DNA of 64,000 nt from Flagellimonas sp. 389 (GTDB lineage: Bacteria > Bacteroidota > Bacteroidia > Flavobacteriales > Flavobacteriaceae), in NCBI RefSeq assembly GCF_018449435.1, contig NZ_JAHCMU010000003.1, positions 124,001 through 188,000 of the forward strand. Direction: 5' to 3'. The notes beneath the pieces are model-generated. The model was not told the DNA's origin. It saw only the letters and a program-made list of their open reading frames with translations, and made no database searches. The position numbers and the translations under genes are program-made. Each line of letters starts with the position of its first letter. The stretch's first letter is position 1. Positions 43,821 to 52,609 of the stretch are shown here, piece after piece.

Positions 43821-45251
43821 ATGACGCAGGAATTCCATAAAGAGGCCATCCGCAACGCCGTTTTTTCGCTTATCGGAAATACCGCAGATGAATTGAAGAT
43901 TGACACTTACGTGATAGGCGGATTTGTTAGGGACTTTTTTTTAAATAGAAAGACTCCGAAGGATATAGATATCGTGGCCGTAGGCAGCGGAATTGAACTG
44001 GCCCAAAAAGTAGCGGCCCAATTACAGGGTAAGCCCAAGGTATCCGTGTTCAAGAATTTTGGCACTGCAATGATCAAACACCAAGAGTTAGAACTGGAAT
44101 TTGTGGGAGCCAGAAAAGAAAGCTACAATCGCGATAGCAGAAAACCATTAGTAGAAGATGGTTCCCTGGAAGATGATCAGAATCGCCGGGATTTTACAAT
44201 CAATGCCATGGCTTTTGCGTTAAACCAAAGAAATTTTGGACAACTCCTTGACCCTTTCAATGGCAAAAAAGATTTAGAAGATAAGATTTTAAGGACCCCT
44301 CTTGATCCCGCTATTACGTATTCCGATGATCCATTGCGCATGATGCGTGCCATTAGGTTTGCCACCCAGCTAAATTTTAATATCGAAACACAATCCCTAA
44401 AGGCCATATCCGAGCATAAGGAACGTATTAAAATTGTTTCAAAAGAGCGAATTGTTGATGAACTCCATAAAATAATCTTAAGCAAAAAGCCTTCAATAGG
44501 TTTTAAGTTAATGCATCAGACCGGGCTCTTACCCATTATTCTGCCAGAACTCAAAGCACTACAGGGTATTGAAGAAATTGAAGGACAACGCCATAAAGAT
44601 AATTTTTGGCACACGTTGGAGGTGGTGGATAATATTGCAGAAAACACAGATGATCTATGGTTACGCTGGGCTGCCTTATTGCATGATATTGGCAAAGCTC
44701 CTACAAAACGTTTCCATAAAAAAATTGGTTGGACATTTCATGCACATGAGTTTGTAGGCTCAAAAATGGTCTACAAGCTTTTTAAGAGACTGAAAATGCC
44801 TCTTAATGATAAGATGAAGTTTGTACAAAAAATGGTATTGATGAGTTCTAGACCAATTGTGCTTTCAGAGGAGCATGTAACCGACTCGGCCGTTCGTAGA
44901 TTGGTATTTGACGCTGGAGACTACGTAGATGACCTTATGACACTTTGTGAGGCCGACATCACCACAAAAAATCCAAAGAAACAAAAGAAATACAGGAACA
45001 ACTTTAAGATTGTTCGCCAGAAAATTGTTGAAGTCGAAGAAAGAGATCATATCCGGAATTTTCAACCCCCCGTTACCGGAGAAGAAATCATGAAAGTCTT
45101 TGGCTTAAAGCCTTCCAAAGAAATAGGTATCATCAAAGATGCCATAAAAGAAGCCATTCTAGAAGGCGAAATTCCCAATGAACATGAAGCGGCCTATCAG
45201 TTTATGCTTGAAAAAGGAAAGTATTTGGGTTTAAAACCTAGCACCACATGA
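43821..45251 (+). CDS. cca: CCA tRNA nucleotidyltransferase with HD domain
   Basis: A 476-residue enzyme that adds or repairs the 3' CCA of tRNA. The nucleotidyltransferase head has [23 protein letters not shown] (about residues 32-54) with the two metal aspartates in [14 protein letters not shown] and [18 protein letters not shown] are class II signatures. An HD-type domain begins at about 255 ([18 protein letters not shown]). It is coupled by 1 bp to the Sua5-like gene and by an ATGA overlap to ctaA. Confidence 0.93.
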   Translation: MTQEFHKEAIRNAVFSLIGNTADELKIDTYVIGGFVRDFFLNRKTPKDIDIVAVGSGIELAQKVAAQLQGKPKVSVFKNFGTAMIKHQELELEFVGARKESYNRDSRKPLVEDGSLEDDQNRRDFTINAMAFALNQRNFGQLLDPFNGKKDLEDKILRTPLDPAITYSDDPLRMMRAIRFATQLNFNIETQSLKAISEHKERIKIVSKERIVDELHKIILSKKPSIGFKLMHQTGLLPIILPELKALQGIEEIEGQRHKDNFWHTLEVVDNIAENTDDLWLRWAALLHDIGKAPTKRFHKKIGWTFHAHEFVGSKMVYKLFKRLKMPLNDKMKFVQKMVLMSSRPIVLSEEHVTDSAVRRLVFDAGDYVDDLMTLCEADITTKNPKKQKKYRNNFKIVRQKIVEVEERDHIRNFQPPVTGEEIMKVFGLKPSKEIGIIKDAIKEAILEGEIPNEHEAAYQFMLEKGKYLGLKPSTT

Positions 45252-46282
45252 AAATGACTTTTAGAAAAATTGCAAAAATCACCTTGATCTTAGTCTATTT
45301 GGTCATCATCGCGGGAGCGGTCGTTCGTATGACCGGAAGTGGTATGGGATGCCCCGACTGGCCTAAATGTTTTGGATACTATATACCCCCTACAGATGAA
45401 GCAGTGTTAAAATGGCAACCCGATAGGGAATTCAAAAAAGGTCAAGTAATTATTGTTGACGAAACTTTGCAAATAGCACAATCAGATTTTAGTACCAAGG
45501 ACACCTATAATAGTGAAAATTGGCAACCCTATACCAAACATGATTATGCTATATTCAATGTTTGGCATACTTGGATTGAATACATAAATAGATTGCTTGG
45601 AGCACTGGCGGGGCTAGCTACCTTGATTCTGGCCGTTTATTCCATTAGGTTTTGGAATACGGACAAAAGCATCACACTTCTTTCATGGTTGACCGTATTT
45701 GGCATGGGATTTCAGGCATGGCTTGGAGCCACTGTCGTATACTCGCTTTTGGCACCCGTTAGAATTACCCTTCACATGGTAATGGCTCTGGTAATTGTAG
45801 CGTTTCTTCTCTATATCATTCACAGAACTAAACCTGATAAGAAAGTGGAAAATACGTTTCTACCGCTTAATTATCTTTTGGTGGCAACCTTAATACTAAC
45901 ACTAATTCAAATAGTATTGGGTACTCAAGTGAGGCAATTTGTGGACGAGCAAATTGGAATCGTAGGGGAAAATGCAAAAAATCTATGGCTGTTAGACCCA
46001 ACTTTTCAATTTTATGTTCACCGTTCATTGTCTGTTTTAGTGCTGTTGACAAATGGTTATTTGTGGTTCATCATAAAGAAAAAGAAGCTCAATCTTCCTA
46101 AAATAAATTGGGTCGTTGCCCTGATCGGATTCGAAATTTTAACTGGGATGGCCATGTATTATATTGATTTCCCCTTCGGAAGTCAACCAGCACATTTGGT
46201 CTTGGCATCATTACTTTTTGGTGTTCAATTCTATTTGATTTTGGAAACGATAAATATAAAGAGAAGCCCTAAAACTTCGTAA
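45248..46282 (+). CDS. ctaA: heme A synthase, COX15/CtaA family
   Basis: A 344-residue membrane protein with about eight helices that oxidises heme O to heme A for cytochrome oxidase. [17 protein letters not shown] near the N-terminus is the family hallmark, and heme-coordinating histidines are expected in [30 protein letters not shown] and [10 protein letters not shown]. It overlaps cca by 4 bp (ATGA); an alternative start is at 45254. The terminal oxidase itself is outside the window, though a COX1-like fragment is at 63.7 kb. Confidence 0.92.
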   Translation: MKMTFRKIAKITLILVYLVIIAGAVVRMTGSGMGCPDWPKCFGYYIPPTDEAVLKWQPDREFKKGQVIIVDETLQIAQSDFSTKDTYNSENWQPYTKHDYAIFNVWHTWIEYINRLLGALAGLATLILAVYSIRFWNTDKSITLLSWLTVFGMGFQAWLGATVVYSLLAPVRITLHMVMALVIVAFLLYIIHRTKPDKKVENTFLPLNYLLVATLILTLIQIVLGTQVRQFVDEQIGIVGENAKNLWLLDPTFQFYVHRSLSVLVLLTNGYLWFIIKKKKLNLPKINWVVALIGFEILTGMAMYYIDFPFGSQPAHLVLASLLFGVQFYLILETINIKRSPKTS

Positions 46283-46287
46283 CTTTG
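46280..46287 (+). promoter_or_regulatory. candidate -7 element for the pRiA4b ORF-3 gene
   Basis: TAACTTTG, followed by CCCCC, matches the flavobacterial -7 element; the ATG lies 22 bp downstream at 46310. It overlaps the ctaA stop. No -33 box. Confidence 0.5.
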
Positions 46288-46309
46288 CCCCCATTCTAAA
46301 AATTTTTGG

Positions 46310-46804
46310 ATGATTTATAAAATCAGGATAATTCTTGATGCAGAGGAAGATATCTTTAGGGATATTGAGATTGAGGATTCCAGCACATTGGAAGAATTCC
46401 ACAATGCAATTACACAAGCCTTTGGCTTTGGTGGTAGCGAAATGGCCTCTTTTTATACCTGTGACGAAGAATGGAACCAAGACGAGGAAATTGCTCTTTT
46501 TGATATGAGCGAGACCGGTGCGGACGTTCGATTGATGAATGAGACCAATGTGGACGATGTACTTACTGAACAAAGTCCAAAAATGATTTATGTATACGAT
46601 TTTTTCAGCATGTGGACCTTTTTTGTTGAACTGGCAGACATTACGGAGAAAGAAGATAACAGATCATATCCCAATGTGTTGTTCAGTTTTGGCGAATTAC
46701 CGGATTCACCTCCTGAAAAAAAGTTTGAATCAAAACCTTCGGTCGATTTTGATGATTCCTTTGACAACTATGATGACCTGGATTTTGATGAAAACTGGAA
46801 TTAG
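46310..46804 (+). CDS. plasmid pRiA4b ORF-3 family protein
   Basis: A 164-residue protein with the pRiA4b ORF-3-like fold: MIYKIRIILDAEEDIFRDIEIEDSSTLEEFHNAITQAFGF is the conserved start and MIYVYDFFSMWTFFVEL the second block. The C-terminal 45 residues are acidic and low in complexity (DFDDSFDNYDDLDFDENWN). The family is widespread in Bacteroidota chromosomes despite its plasmid name; function unknown. Confidence 0.8.
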   Translation: MIYKIRIILDAEEDIFRDIEIEDSSTLEEFHNAITQAFGFGGSEMASFYTCDEEWNQDEEIALFDMSETGADVRLMNETNVDDVLTEQSPKMIYVYDFFSMWTFFVELADITEKEDNRSYPNVLFSFGELPDSPPEKKFESKPSVDFDDSFDNYDDLDFDENWN

Positions 46805-46851
46805 ACCGTATTCACTTTATATTTAACCAAAACTTTAAGCAAAACGTAACG

Positions 46852-47910
46852 ATGCTGAACCTATATCCTGCCCAAATTGAAAGTGTTTCATTACATAGCG
46901 TTGGTAATAAAAACAAAAGTGAACCTATCTTTTTATCCGCAGAGCCCTTTTCATTAAATGACGAAATGTCCGGGTTGCTCAAAGAATACTTTTTTAAACC
47001 TTTTAGGGAAAAAGAAGAGAACTACTTTCGGTTTTCCAATGAGGTCGATTTAGAATTCAATGCGATTTTTAAATCTGTAGCTGAACTTTTTGAAGATTCA
47101 TCAAAAGCACATTCCATTTCCAAAAAGATAACCACACATCTTTATGAACAGTCAAACCATCCACATATAAAGAGCGGAGAGGTTTATGTTGTTCATTTTT
47201 CGGACATGGTAATCGACAATGAAAAGACCGAAGCTGTAGGTATTTTTAAGAGTGAACTAAAACACGACTTCTTGCAGTTTAAGGAGAATGAGCAAAATCT
47301 AGAAATTCTGATTCGCCAAGGCATCAATATCAATAAACTGGATAAAGGATGTATTGTTTTCAATTTAAATAAGGAGGACGGCTATAAAGTGTTGTCCGTG
47401 GATAGCAATCGTTATGATGCCAAGTATTGGCTAGAGAATTTTCTTGGACTGGTGCCATTGACAGATGAGAACTTTTACACTAAAAACTATTTGAAATTTT
47501 GCCAGAACTTTGCAAAAGATGTGGTGTTACCCGCCGAGGACAAGCAACAAGAGGTGATGTTCATGAACAGGGCCGTAAACCATTTTGCCAAAAATGATGA
47601 ATTTGAGGAAAGTAGTTTTTTGAACGAGGTATTGGAAAACCCAGAATTGATACCAGAATTTAAACACTATAAAGTCGAAAAAGGTCCAAAATATAGTATC
47701 GAAGATGTTTCAAATTTTGATATTGCCAACAAAGCGGTATCCGATGCGCGCAAGAAAATAAAGAATGTTATCAACTTGGATACCAATATTCAGATAAAAA
47801 TGGATTTTATCAATCCTGAATCGGCAGAAAAGTTTGTTGAAAAGGGGTGGGATGAAGAAAAGCAGATGTACTATTATCTGGTATATTTCAATAAAGAGCA
47901 GAAATCTTAG
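46852..47910 (+). CDS. nucleoid-associated protein, NdpA/YejK family
   Basis: A 352-residue protein of the 37-kDa nucleoid-associated family. Features are the N-terminal LYPAQIESVSLHSVGNKNK (helping dimer formation), DLEFNAIFKSVAELFED, SGEVYVVHFSDMVIDNEKTEAVGIFKSE and FLNEVLENPELIPEFKHYK. It is predicted to bind DNA or RNA as part of the nucleoid. It converges on the kinase-like gene across 1 bp. Confidence 0.85.
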   Translation: MLNLYPAQIESVSLHSVGNKNKSEPIFLSAEPFSLNDEMSGLLKEYFFKPFREKEENYFRFSNEVDLEFNAIFKSVAELFEDSSKAHSISKKITTHLYEQSNHPHIKSGEVYVVHFSDMVIDNEKTEAVGIFKSELKHDFLQFKENEQNLEILIRQGININKLDKGCIVFNLNKEDGYKVLSVDSNRYDAKYWLENFLGLVPLTDENFYTKNYLKFCQNFAKDVVLPAEDKQQEVMFMNRAVNHFAKNDEFEESSFLNEVLENPELIPEFKHYKVEKGPKYSIEDVSNFDIANKAVSDARKKIKNVINLDTNIQIKMDFINPESAEKFVEKGWDEEKQMYYYLVYFNKEQKS

Positions 47911-47911
47911 T

Positions 47912-48988
47912 TCAAAACTTTTTTTCGATTATCTGCCTCATGCTCACGTCTTCGTAATTGCGCCGGACAAAATCCAGTGCCTCAGATAGTATCTGTCCCA
48001 TAGTCTCACACTTCTTAAAGCCAACGTCCATGGTAAAATCGTGCAGTTCTTCTTTTAAGCGCTTAACATTATCGGGCAAGGATATCACATCTGTTTTTAC
48101 ACAGCTAACTAATCTTCTGATTCTATTTCCTGAGCTTATGATTCGTTTTGCAACTATAGAACGTTCTTCTATTTTGTATTGGTCTACGGAATATTCCTGT
48201 AATTTAGAGCTTACCAACTCTACCATTTTTAGGTTTTCCTTAAAAAACTGCGGCAGATACACCTTAAACTTACCTTCAAAACATTGCTGATCAAAATCTA
48301 TGGCACGTATACGGTATACCACATGATCAAAATCATGGACAGGTATTATCACATAATTGTAAGAGCGCATATCGCCAAGTAAGCGTATCATACAACGTTC
48401 ATTGAATTTCACAAACTCCTTGGCCAATTGTGCCTGTTCCCTTTCACTACAATTGGGTAAAATATCCTTGATGAAAACATCACCTGGTATTCCTGGGATA
48501 TGTTCTTCTATCAACGTGTCTTTATACACCAAAAAATTCAAGTTATACGGGGAGAGCATGTGTTCCAACTCAAGCCCATATACCCGTGAAGCATCTGTTT
48601 TCTTTACGTAGAAATGCGTGTAGTTATCATTGAGAATGTTACGCACTTTTATTCGAAAGGGTTTGGAATTTCCAAAGGTGCAATAGTCCACGGCATCAAC
48701 GTTCAAATACTCCAAAATACGTTCACTACCGTCTGAATGCAATATAGAGTACACCTTCTTCAGGCTCAAATCAATTTCGTCCCTATCAAATTCTGAGTAG
48801 TATACCCTGATCCACAACGTGTCATCCCCATTATCGTCATAAACTGCAACGGAACCTGCAAAACGCAATAAATCATCGTAAAAAATAGGAATCTCAATTT
48901 TTCTATTGTATTTCGCCAGATAGCTATCCAATTTTTTATGTACTGGATATGCTGGCTTTTTCTTGGACATTAATTTTTCCTCGGACAT
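47912..48988 (-). CDS. conserved unknown with kinase-like motifs
   Basis: A 358-residue protein not assigned to a named family. It begins MSEEKLMSKKKPAYPVHKKLDSYLAKYN. In the middle DTLIEEHIPGIPGDVFI resembles a kinase hinge, followed by RLLGDMRSYNYVIIP, comparable to the catalytic-loop pattern GDxxxxN, and 20 residues later RIRAIDFDQQ, comparable to the metal-binding DFG/DFD. This order suggests an atypical kinase fold. The C-terminal 130 residues are helical. Starts at 49009 and 48970 are possible; the ATG at 48988 has the purine stretch AGGGAAAG in front. Confidence 0.55.
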   Translation of the reverse strand: MSEEKLMSKKKPAYPVHKKLDSYLAKYNRKIEIPIFYDDLLRFAGSVAVYDDNGDDTLWIRVYYSEFDRDEIDLSLKKVYSILHSDGSERILEYLNVDAVDYCTFGNSKPFRIKVRNILNDNYTHFYVKKTDASRVYGLELEHMLSPYNLNFLVYKDTLIEEHIPGIPGDVFIKDILPNCSEREQAQLAKEFVKFNERCMIRLLGDMRSYNYVIIPVHDFDHVVYRIRAIDFDQQCFEGKFKVYLPQFFKENLKMVELVSSKLQEYSVDQYKIEERSIVAKRIISSGNRIRRLVSCVKTDVISLPDNVKRLKEELHDFTMDVGFKKCETMGQILSEALDFVRRNYEDVSMRQIIEKKF

Positions 48989-49062
48989 TCTTTCCCTATT
49001 TTGTAACAAATTTGATAATACTTCGTCAAGTTACTATAAACAAATCAAAAAACGATTCCCAC

Positions 49063-49959
49063 TTGGAGACAATACTCACCGTTAACAACCTGACCAAGAA
49101 ATTTGGTTATTTAACTGCCGTAAAAGATTTATCGTTTACCATAGAAAAAGGAAATGTCTATGGTATTCTTGGGCCTAACGGCAGCGGAAAATCCACCACT
49201 TTGGGGATTATTTTAAACGTGGTCAACAGGACATCTGGAGAGTTTAGTTGGTTCGATGGCAACACATCTACACACGAAGCCCTAAAGAAAGTTGGAGCCA
49301 TCATTGAGCGACCCAACTTTTATCCCTACATGACGGCCATCCAAAATCTAAAATTGGTCTGTAAAATAAAAGAAGTTTCAGATACGAAGATTCAGGAAAA
49401 ACTGGAATTGGTCGGGTTATGGGATAGGAAGGACAGTAAATTTAGAACGTATTCCCTGGGAATGAAACAACGTTTGGCCATAGCCTCTGCCCTATTGAAC
49501 GACCCTGAAATTCTCATTCTTGATGAGCCTACTAACGGACTAGATCCACAAGGCATCCATCAAATACGGGAAATCATTAAAAAAATCACAAGCCAAGGAA
49601 CCACTATCTTGCTTGCTTCCCATTTGTTGGACGAGGTGGAAAAAGTCTGCTCCCATGTGGTCATTCTCAGAAAAGGCAAAAAGCTATATTCCGGTCCGGT
49701 GGACAGTATGCTTGCCAGCCATGGTTTCTTTGAGTTACGGACCACTGATATGGAAAAGCTCCAATCACTTTTGGAAAACCATGCAAGCTTTGGAAAAATA
49801 ACTCGAGAGAACGGCATTTTGACCGCTTTCTTAAAAGAAGAAATGAATGCAGAGGAACTTAACAAAATGTTGTTTAAGGATGGTATGGTATTATCACATC
49901 TTGTGAAACGAAAAGAAAGTCTTGAAGAGCAATTTTTAACCTTGACCAAAAACAACTAA
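49063..49959 (+). CDS. ABC-2 type exporter ATP-binding protein, TTG start
   Basis: An ATPase of 298 residues with Walker A LGPNGSGKST (about 38-47), signature YSLGMKQRLAIASAL (about 131-145) and Walker B ILILDEPTNGLDPQG. The conserved beginning METILTVNNLTKKFG requires the TTG at 49063; the only upstream ATG is at 48949 and would lie inside the divergent gene. The permease gene follows after 6 bp. The family includes transporters for antimicrobial peptides or unknown substrates. Confidence 0.88.
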   Translation: METILTVNNLTKKFGYLTAVKDLSFTIEKGNVYGILGPNGSGKSTTLGIILNVVNRTSGEFSWFDGNTSTHEALKKVGAIIERPNFYPYMTAIQNLKLVCKIKEVSDTKIQEKLELVGLWDRKDSKFRTYSLGMKQRLAIASALLNDPEILILDEPTNGLDPQGIHQIREIIKKITSQGTTILLASHLLDEVEKVCSHVVILRKGKKLYSGPVDSMLASHGFFELRTTDMEKLQSLLENHASFGKITRENGILTAFLKEEMNAEELNKMLFKDGMVLSHLVKRKESLEEQFLTLTKNN

Positions 49960-49965
49960 AAAGAA

Positions 49966-50799
49966 ATGGTACGATTACTTCACATAGAATTTATAAAACT
50001 TTGGAACAATAGGGCAAGCAAAATATTGATAACATCGTATTTTTTCCTATTGACTTCCATAGCCCTTGTCGCCGCCATCAAATTTGATATTGGCCCAATT
50101 AAGTTCCATTTAGCCGAAATTGGTATTTTCAATTTTCCTTACATATGGCATTTCAATACTTTCGTGACCGCTTTTTTCAAGTTGTTCTTGGCAATTGTCA
50201 TTGTATCCATGATGGCAAACGAATACAGTAATAAGACCATTAAGCAGAATCTAATTGATGGCCTGTCCAAAAAGGAGTTCATTCTCTCAAAATTCCTTAC
50301 CGTGATTTCCTTTGCCTTGGTATCCACTGTTTTTGTTTTTGTGGTTTCACTTGTTTTAGGATCTATCTATTCAGATTATGACGAAATCTCCATCATATTT
50401 TCAGATTTAGAGTTTTTGGTAGCATTTTTTGTAAAATTAGTAGGCTTCTTTTCGTTCTGTTTGTTTTTGGGGATTCTGGTAAAACGTTCTGCTTTTTCAT
50501 TAGGCTTTCTGGTCATCTGGCAAATTTTGGAAGGGATTATTAATGGGTTGATACGATGGAAATTATTTGACAAAGAGACCACAGAAATTGTTATGGGCTT
50601 CTTTCCCTTGCAATCCATGTATAATCTTATAAAAGAGCCTATTACTAGATTGGAAGCTGTACAAACCGTAGCTGATCAGGTAGGAGAAAGCATTAGTTTG
50701 GACTATCAAGTACAGTTGCACGAAATTCTTATTGTTCTCGGTTGGACAGCTATTTTCGTCTATTTATCCTATGCCTTGTTGAAAAAGCGTGATTTATAG
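49966..50799 (+). CDS. ABC-2 type transporter permease
   Basis: A 277-residue membrane protein with six helices, starting MVRLLHIEFIKLWNNRASKILI. ANEYSNKTIKQNLIDGLSKKEFILSKFL is the conserved E-loop of ABC-2 permeases of the bacitracin/gliding type. It is coupled to the ATP-binding protein gene and forms the exporter with it. It does not contain the GldF/GldG pattern that would assign it to gliding. Confidence 0.85.
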   Translation: MVRLLHIEFIKLWNNRASKILITSYFFLLTSIALVAAIKFDIGPIKFHLAEIGIFNFPYIWHFNTFVTAFFKLFLAIVIVSMMANEYSNKTIKQNLIDGLSKKEFILSKFLTVISFALVSTVFVFVVSLVLGSIYSDYDEISIIFSDLEFLVAFFVKLVGFFSFCLFLGILVKRSAFSLGFLVIWQILEGIINGLIRWKLFDKETTEIVMGFFPLQSMYNLIKEPITRLEAVQTVADQVGESISLDYQVQLHEILIVLGWTAIFVYLSYALLKKRDL

Positions 50800-50826
50800 T
50801 ATCTTGTAGTGTTTGATTTTTGTCAA

Positions 50827-52569
50827 ATGCTAAAAAAATTGCTTTACATAGGGTTATTTCTAATCCCAATACTTGCTTTTTCCCAGCGCTGTCCATCCCT
50901 CCTTAATCCATTGGAAGGAGCAACTGGTGTTCCGGTAGAAACAGTGATATCCTGGGAAGAAATACCTGGTGTTGCAGGTTATTCCATAACAATAGGTACA
51001 ACCGTAGGTGGTCAAGATATTCAATCAGAGCGAAATGTAGGTAGTGCAAATTTCTTCACTCCACCTGTTGGGCTTCCTAATAACACGCAGGTTCACATAA
51101 CAATTACATTATTGTTTTTCGATGGGACTGCAAGCATTGTATGTCCCAGCAAATCCTTTACGACAGAAAACGTTAGCATCGTACCAGATTGTACAACATT
51201 AAGAAATCCTATTGATGGTGAAATCGATATAAATTTCAGATCCAACATAAGATGGAATTACGCTCCAAAAGCCACAGACTATAGATTGAGCATAGGAACA
51301 AGTATGGGAGGTTCTGAAATTTTTGGACCACAAAATGTAGGTAATGTGTTAACTTTTAACCCTCCCAATGATTTTCCGCTCAATACCGAAATCTTTGTCA
51401 CAATAATACCTTTTAATATTGTTGGGGATGCAACGAGTTGTACTGTTCAATCATTTACAACGCAAGATATACAAACAAACTTGGGATGCACAAGGCTTAT
51501 TTCTCCCCAAAATGGAGATTCAGATGTACCATTGACGGTAATATTGCAATGGGAGCCCGTATCTGGTGCACGGAGCTATTTGGTAAGTCTTGGAACTACT
51601 CCCGATGGAAGGGAGATATTACGTGAAAGAGAAGTATTTGACACAATGTTGCCTGTTTTAGAATTTGAAGCAAATCGTTCTATTTTCATTACTATTATCC
51701 CTAAAAATGAATTAGGGGAAGCACTAAATTGTCAACAAGAAGTGTTTTCAACTGCTTTGGGCTGTGGACCTTTTTTGGATAGGACAACAGGAGAAATTGT
51801 CACCCTATTTCCAGAATTGGATGTTGAAGGGACCATTGTAATTTGCGAAAATTCCCCTCCAATCATTTTATCCACAAACGCCATAGCCGAAACCTACAGA
51901 TGGGCAAGCATTACATCGGGTGGAACAGAGATTGAATTATTATCCGAAACCTCAGAAGTTGAAATATCAGAAGGCGGCCTTTATCGATTGGATGTCACCA
52001 ATTTCGCCGATCCTAATGGAAACAATATTCCCTGTACTTCTTCGCAAGAATTTACGGTTGATGTTATACCTGGACCTAATATTAATTCCATAGATGTAGA
52101 AAGAGATGGCGATAATCTGAGATTGACCGTAAATGTTTCTGGAAACAGCGAGTATGATTTTGCGCTAAATGATATAAGTGGACCTTATCAAGACAGCAAC
52201 GTTTTCACCAACGTACCTATCGGAAACAATACGGTTTATGTTAGGGATAAAAATGAAGATGGTTGCATACTTTCAGAAGAAGTTGAACAAGATCTCATCT
52301 CCGAAGGATTTCCAAAATTCTTCACCCCAAATGGAGATGGCATCAATGATTTTTGGCAATTCGCGCTCCCACCAAATATTGAAGATTTTGAAATAGTCTC
52401 CATTTCAATATTCGATAGATACGGAACTCTTATTTCACAGATCACTTCGGATTCCATTGGTTGGGACGGTCTGTTGAACGGACGTCCGTTACCCTCTTCT
52501 GATTACTGGTATAGTGCAATTGGCATTGACAATAGAGAATTTAAAGGACATTTCGCATTAAGGCGTTAG
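50827..52569 (+). CDS. T9SS type B cargo protein with three Ig/Fn3-like repeats
   Basis: A 580-residue protein with a signal peptide (MLKKLLYIGLFLIPILAFSQ). Three repeats of about 100 residues begin with C-P-S-L-L-N-P / C-T-T-L-R-N-P / C-T-R-L-I-S-P and share the SxGTxxGG pattern, so each is probably a beta-sandwich. A PKD-like part follows. The C-terminal 90 residues (FPKFFTPNGDGINDFWQF ... SIFDRYG) are the gliding-motility-associated type B sorting domain that directs proteins through the type IX system. The ATG at 50827 sits directly before the signal peptide. Confidence 0.93.
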   Translation: MLKKLLYIGLFLIPILAFSQRCPSLLNPLEGATGVPVETVISWEEIPGVAGYSITIGTTVGGQDIQSERNVGSANFFTPPVGLPNNTQVHITITLLFFDGTASIVCPSKSFTTENVSIVPDCTTLRNPIDGEIDINFRSNIRWNYAPKATDYRLSIGTSMGGSEIFGPQNVGNVLTFNPPNDFPLNTEIFVTIIPFNIVGDATSCTVQSFTTQDIQTNLGCTRLISPQNGDSDVPLTVILQWEPVSGARSYLVSLGTTPDGREILREREVFDTMLPVLEFEANRSIFITIIPKNELGEALNCQQEVFSTALGCGPFLDRTTGEIVTLFPELDVEGTIVICENSPPIILSTNAIAETYRWASITSGGTEIELLSETSEVEISEGGLYRLDVTNFADPNGNNIPCTSSQEFTVDVIPGPNINSIDVERDGDNLRLTVNVSGNSEYDFALNDISGPYQDSNVFTNVPIGNNTVYVRDKNEDGCILSEEVEQDLISEGFPKFFTPNGDGINDFWQFALPPNIEDFEIVSISIFDRYGTLISQITSDSIGWDGLLNGRPLPSSDYWYSAIGIDNREFKGHFALRR

Positions 52570-52609
52570 ATTTTTTTTACAGTAGCCATTTGCTTCGTAA
52601 TTTTAAAAA

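Noticed and set aside
46310-46804. Mobile element, because of the plasmid pRiA4b ORF-3 family name
   Set aside because: The family is widespread as a chromosomal gene in Bacteroidota and there are no inverted repeats or transposase around it.
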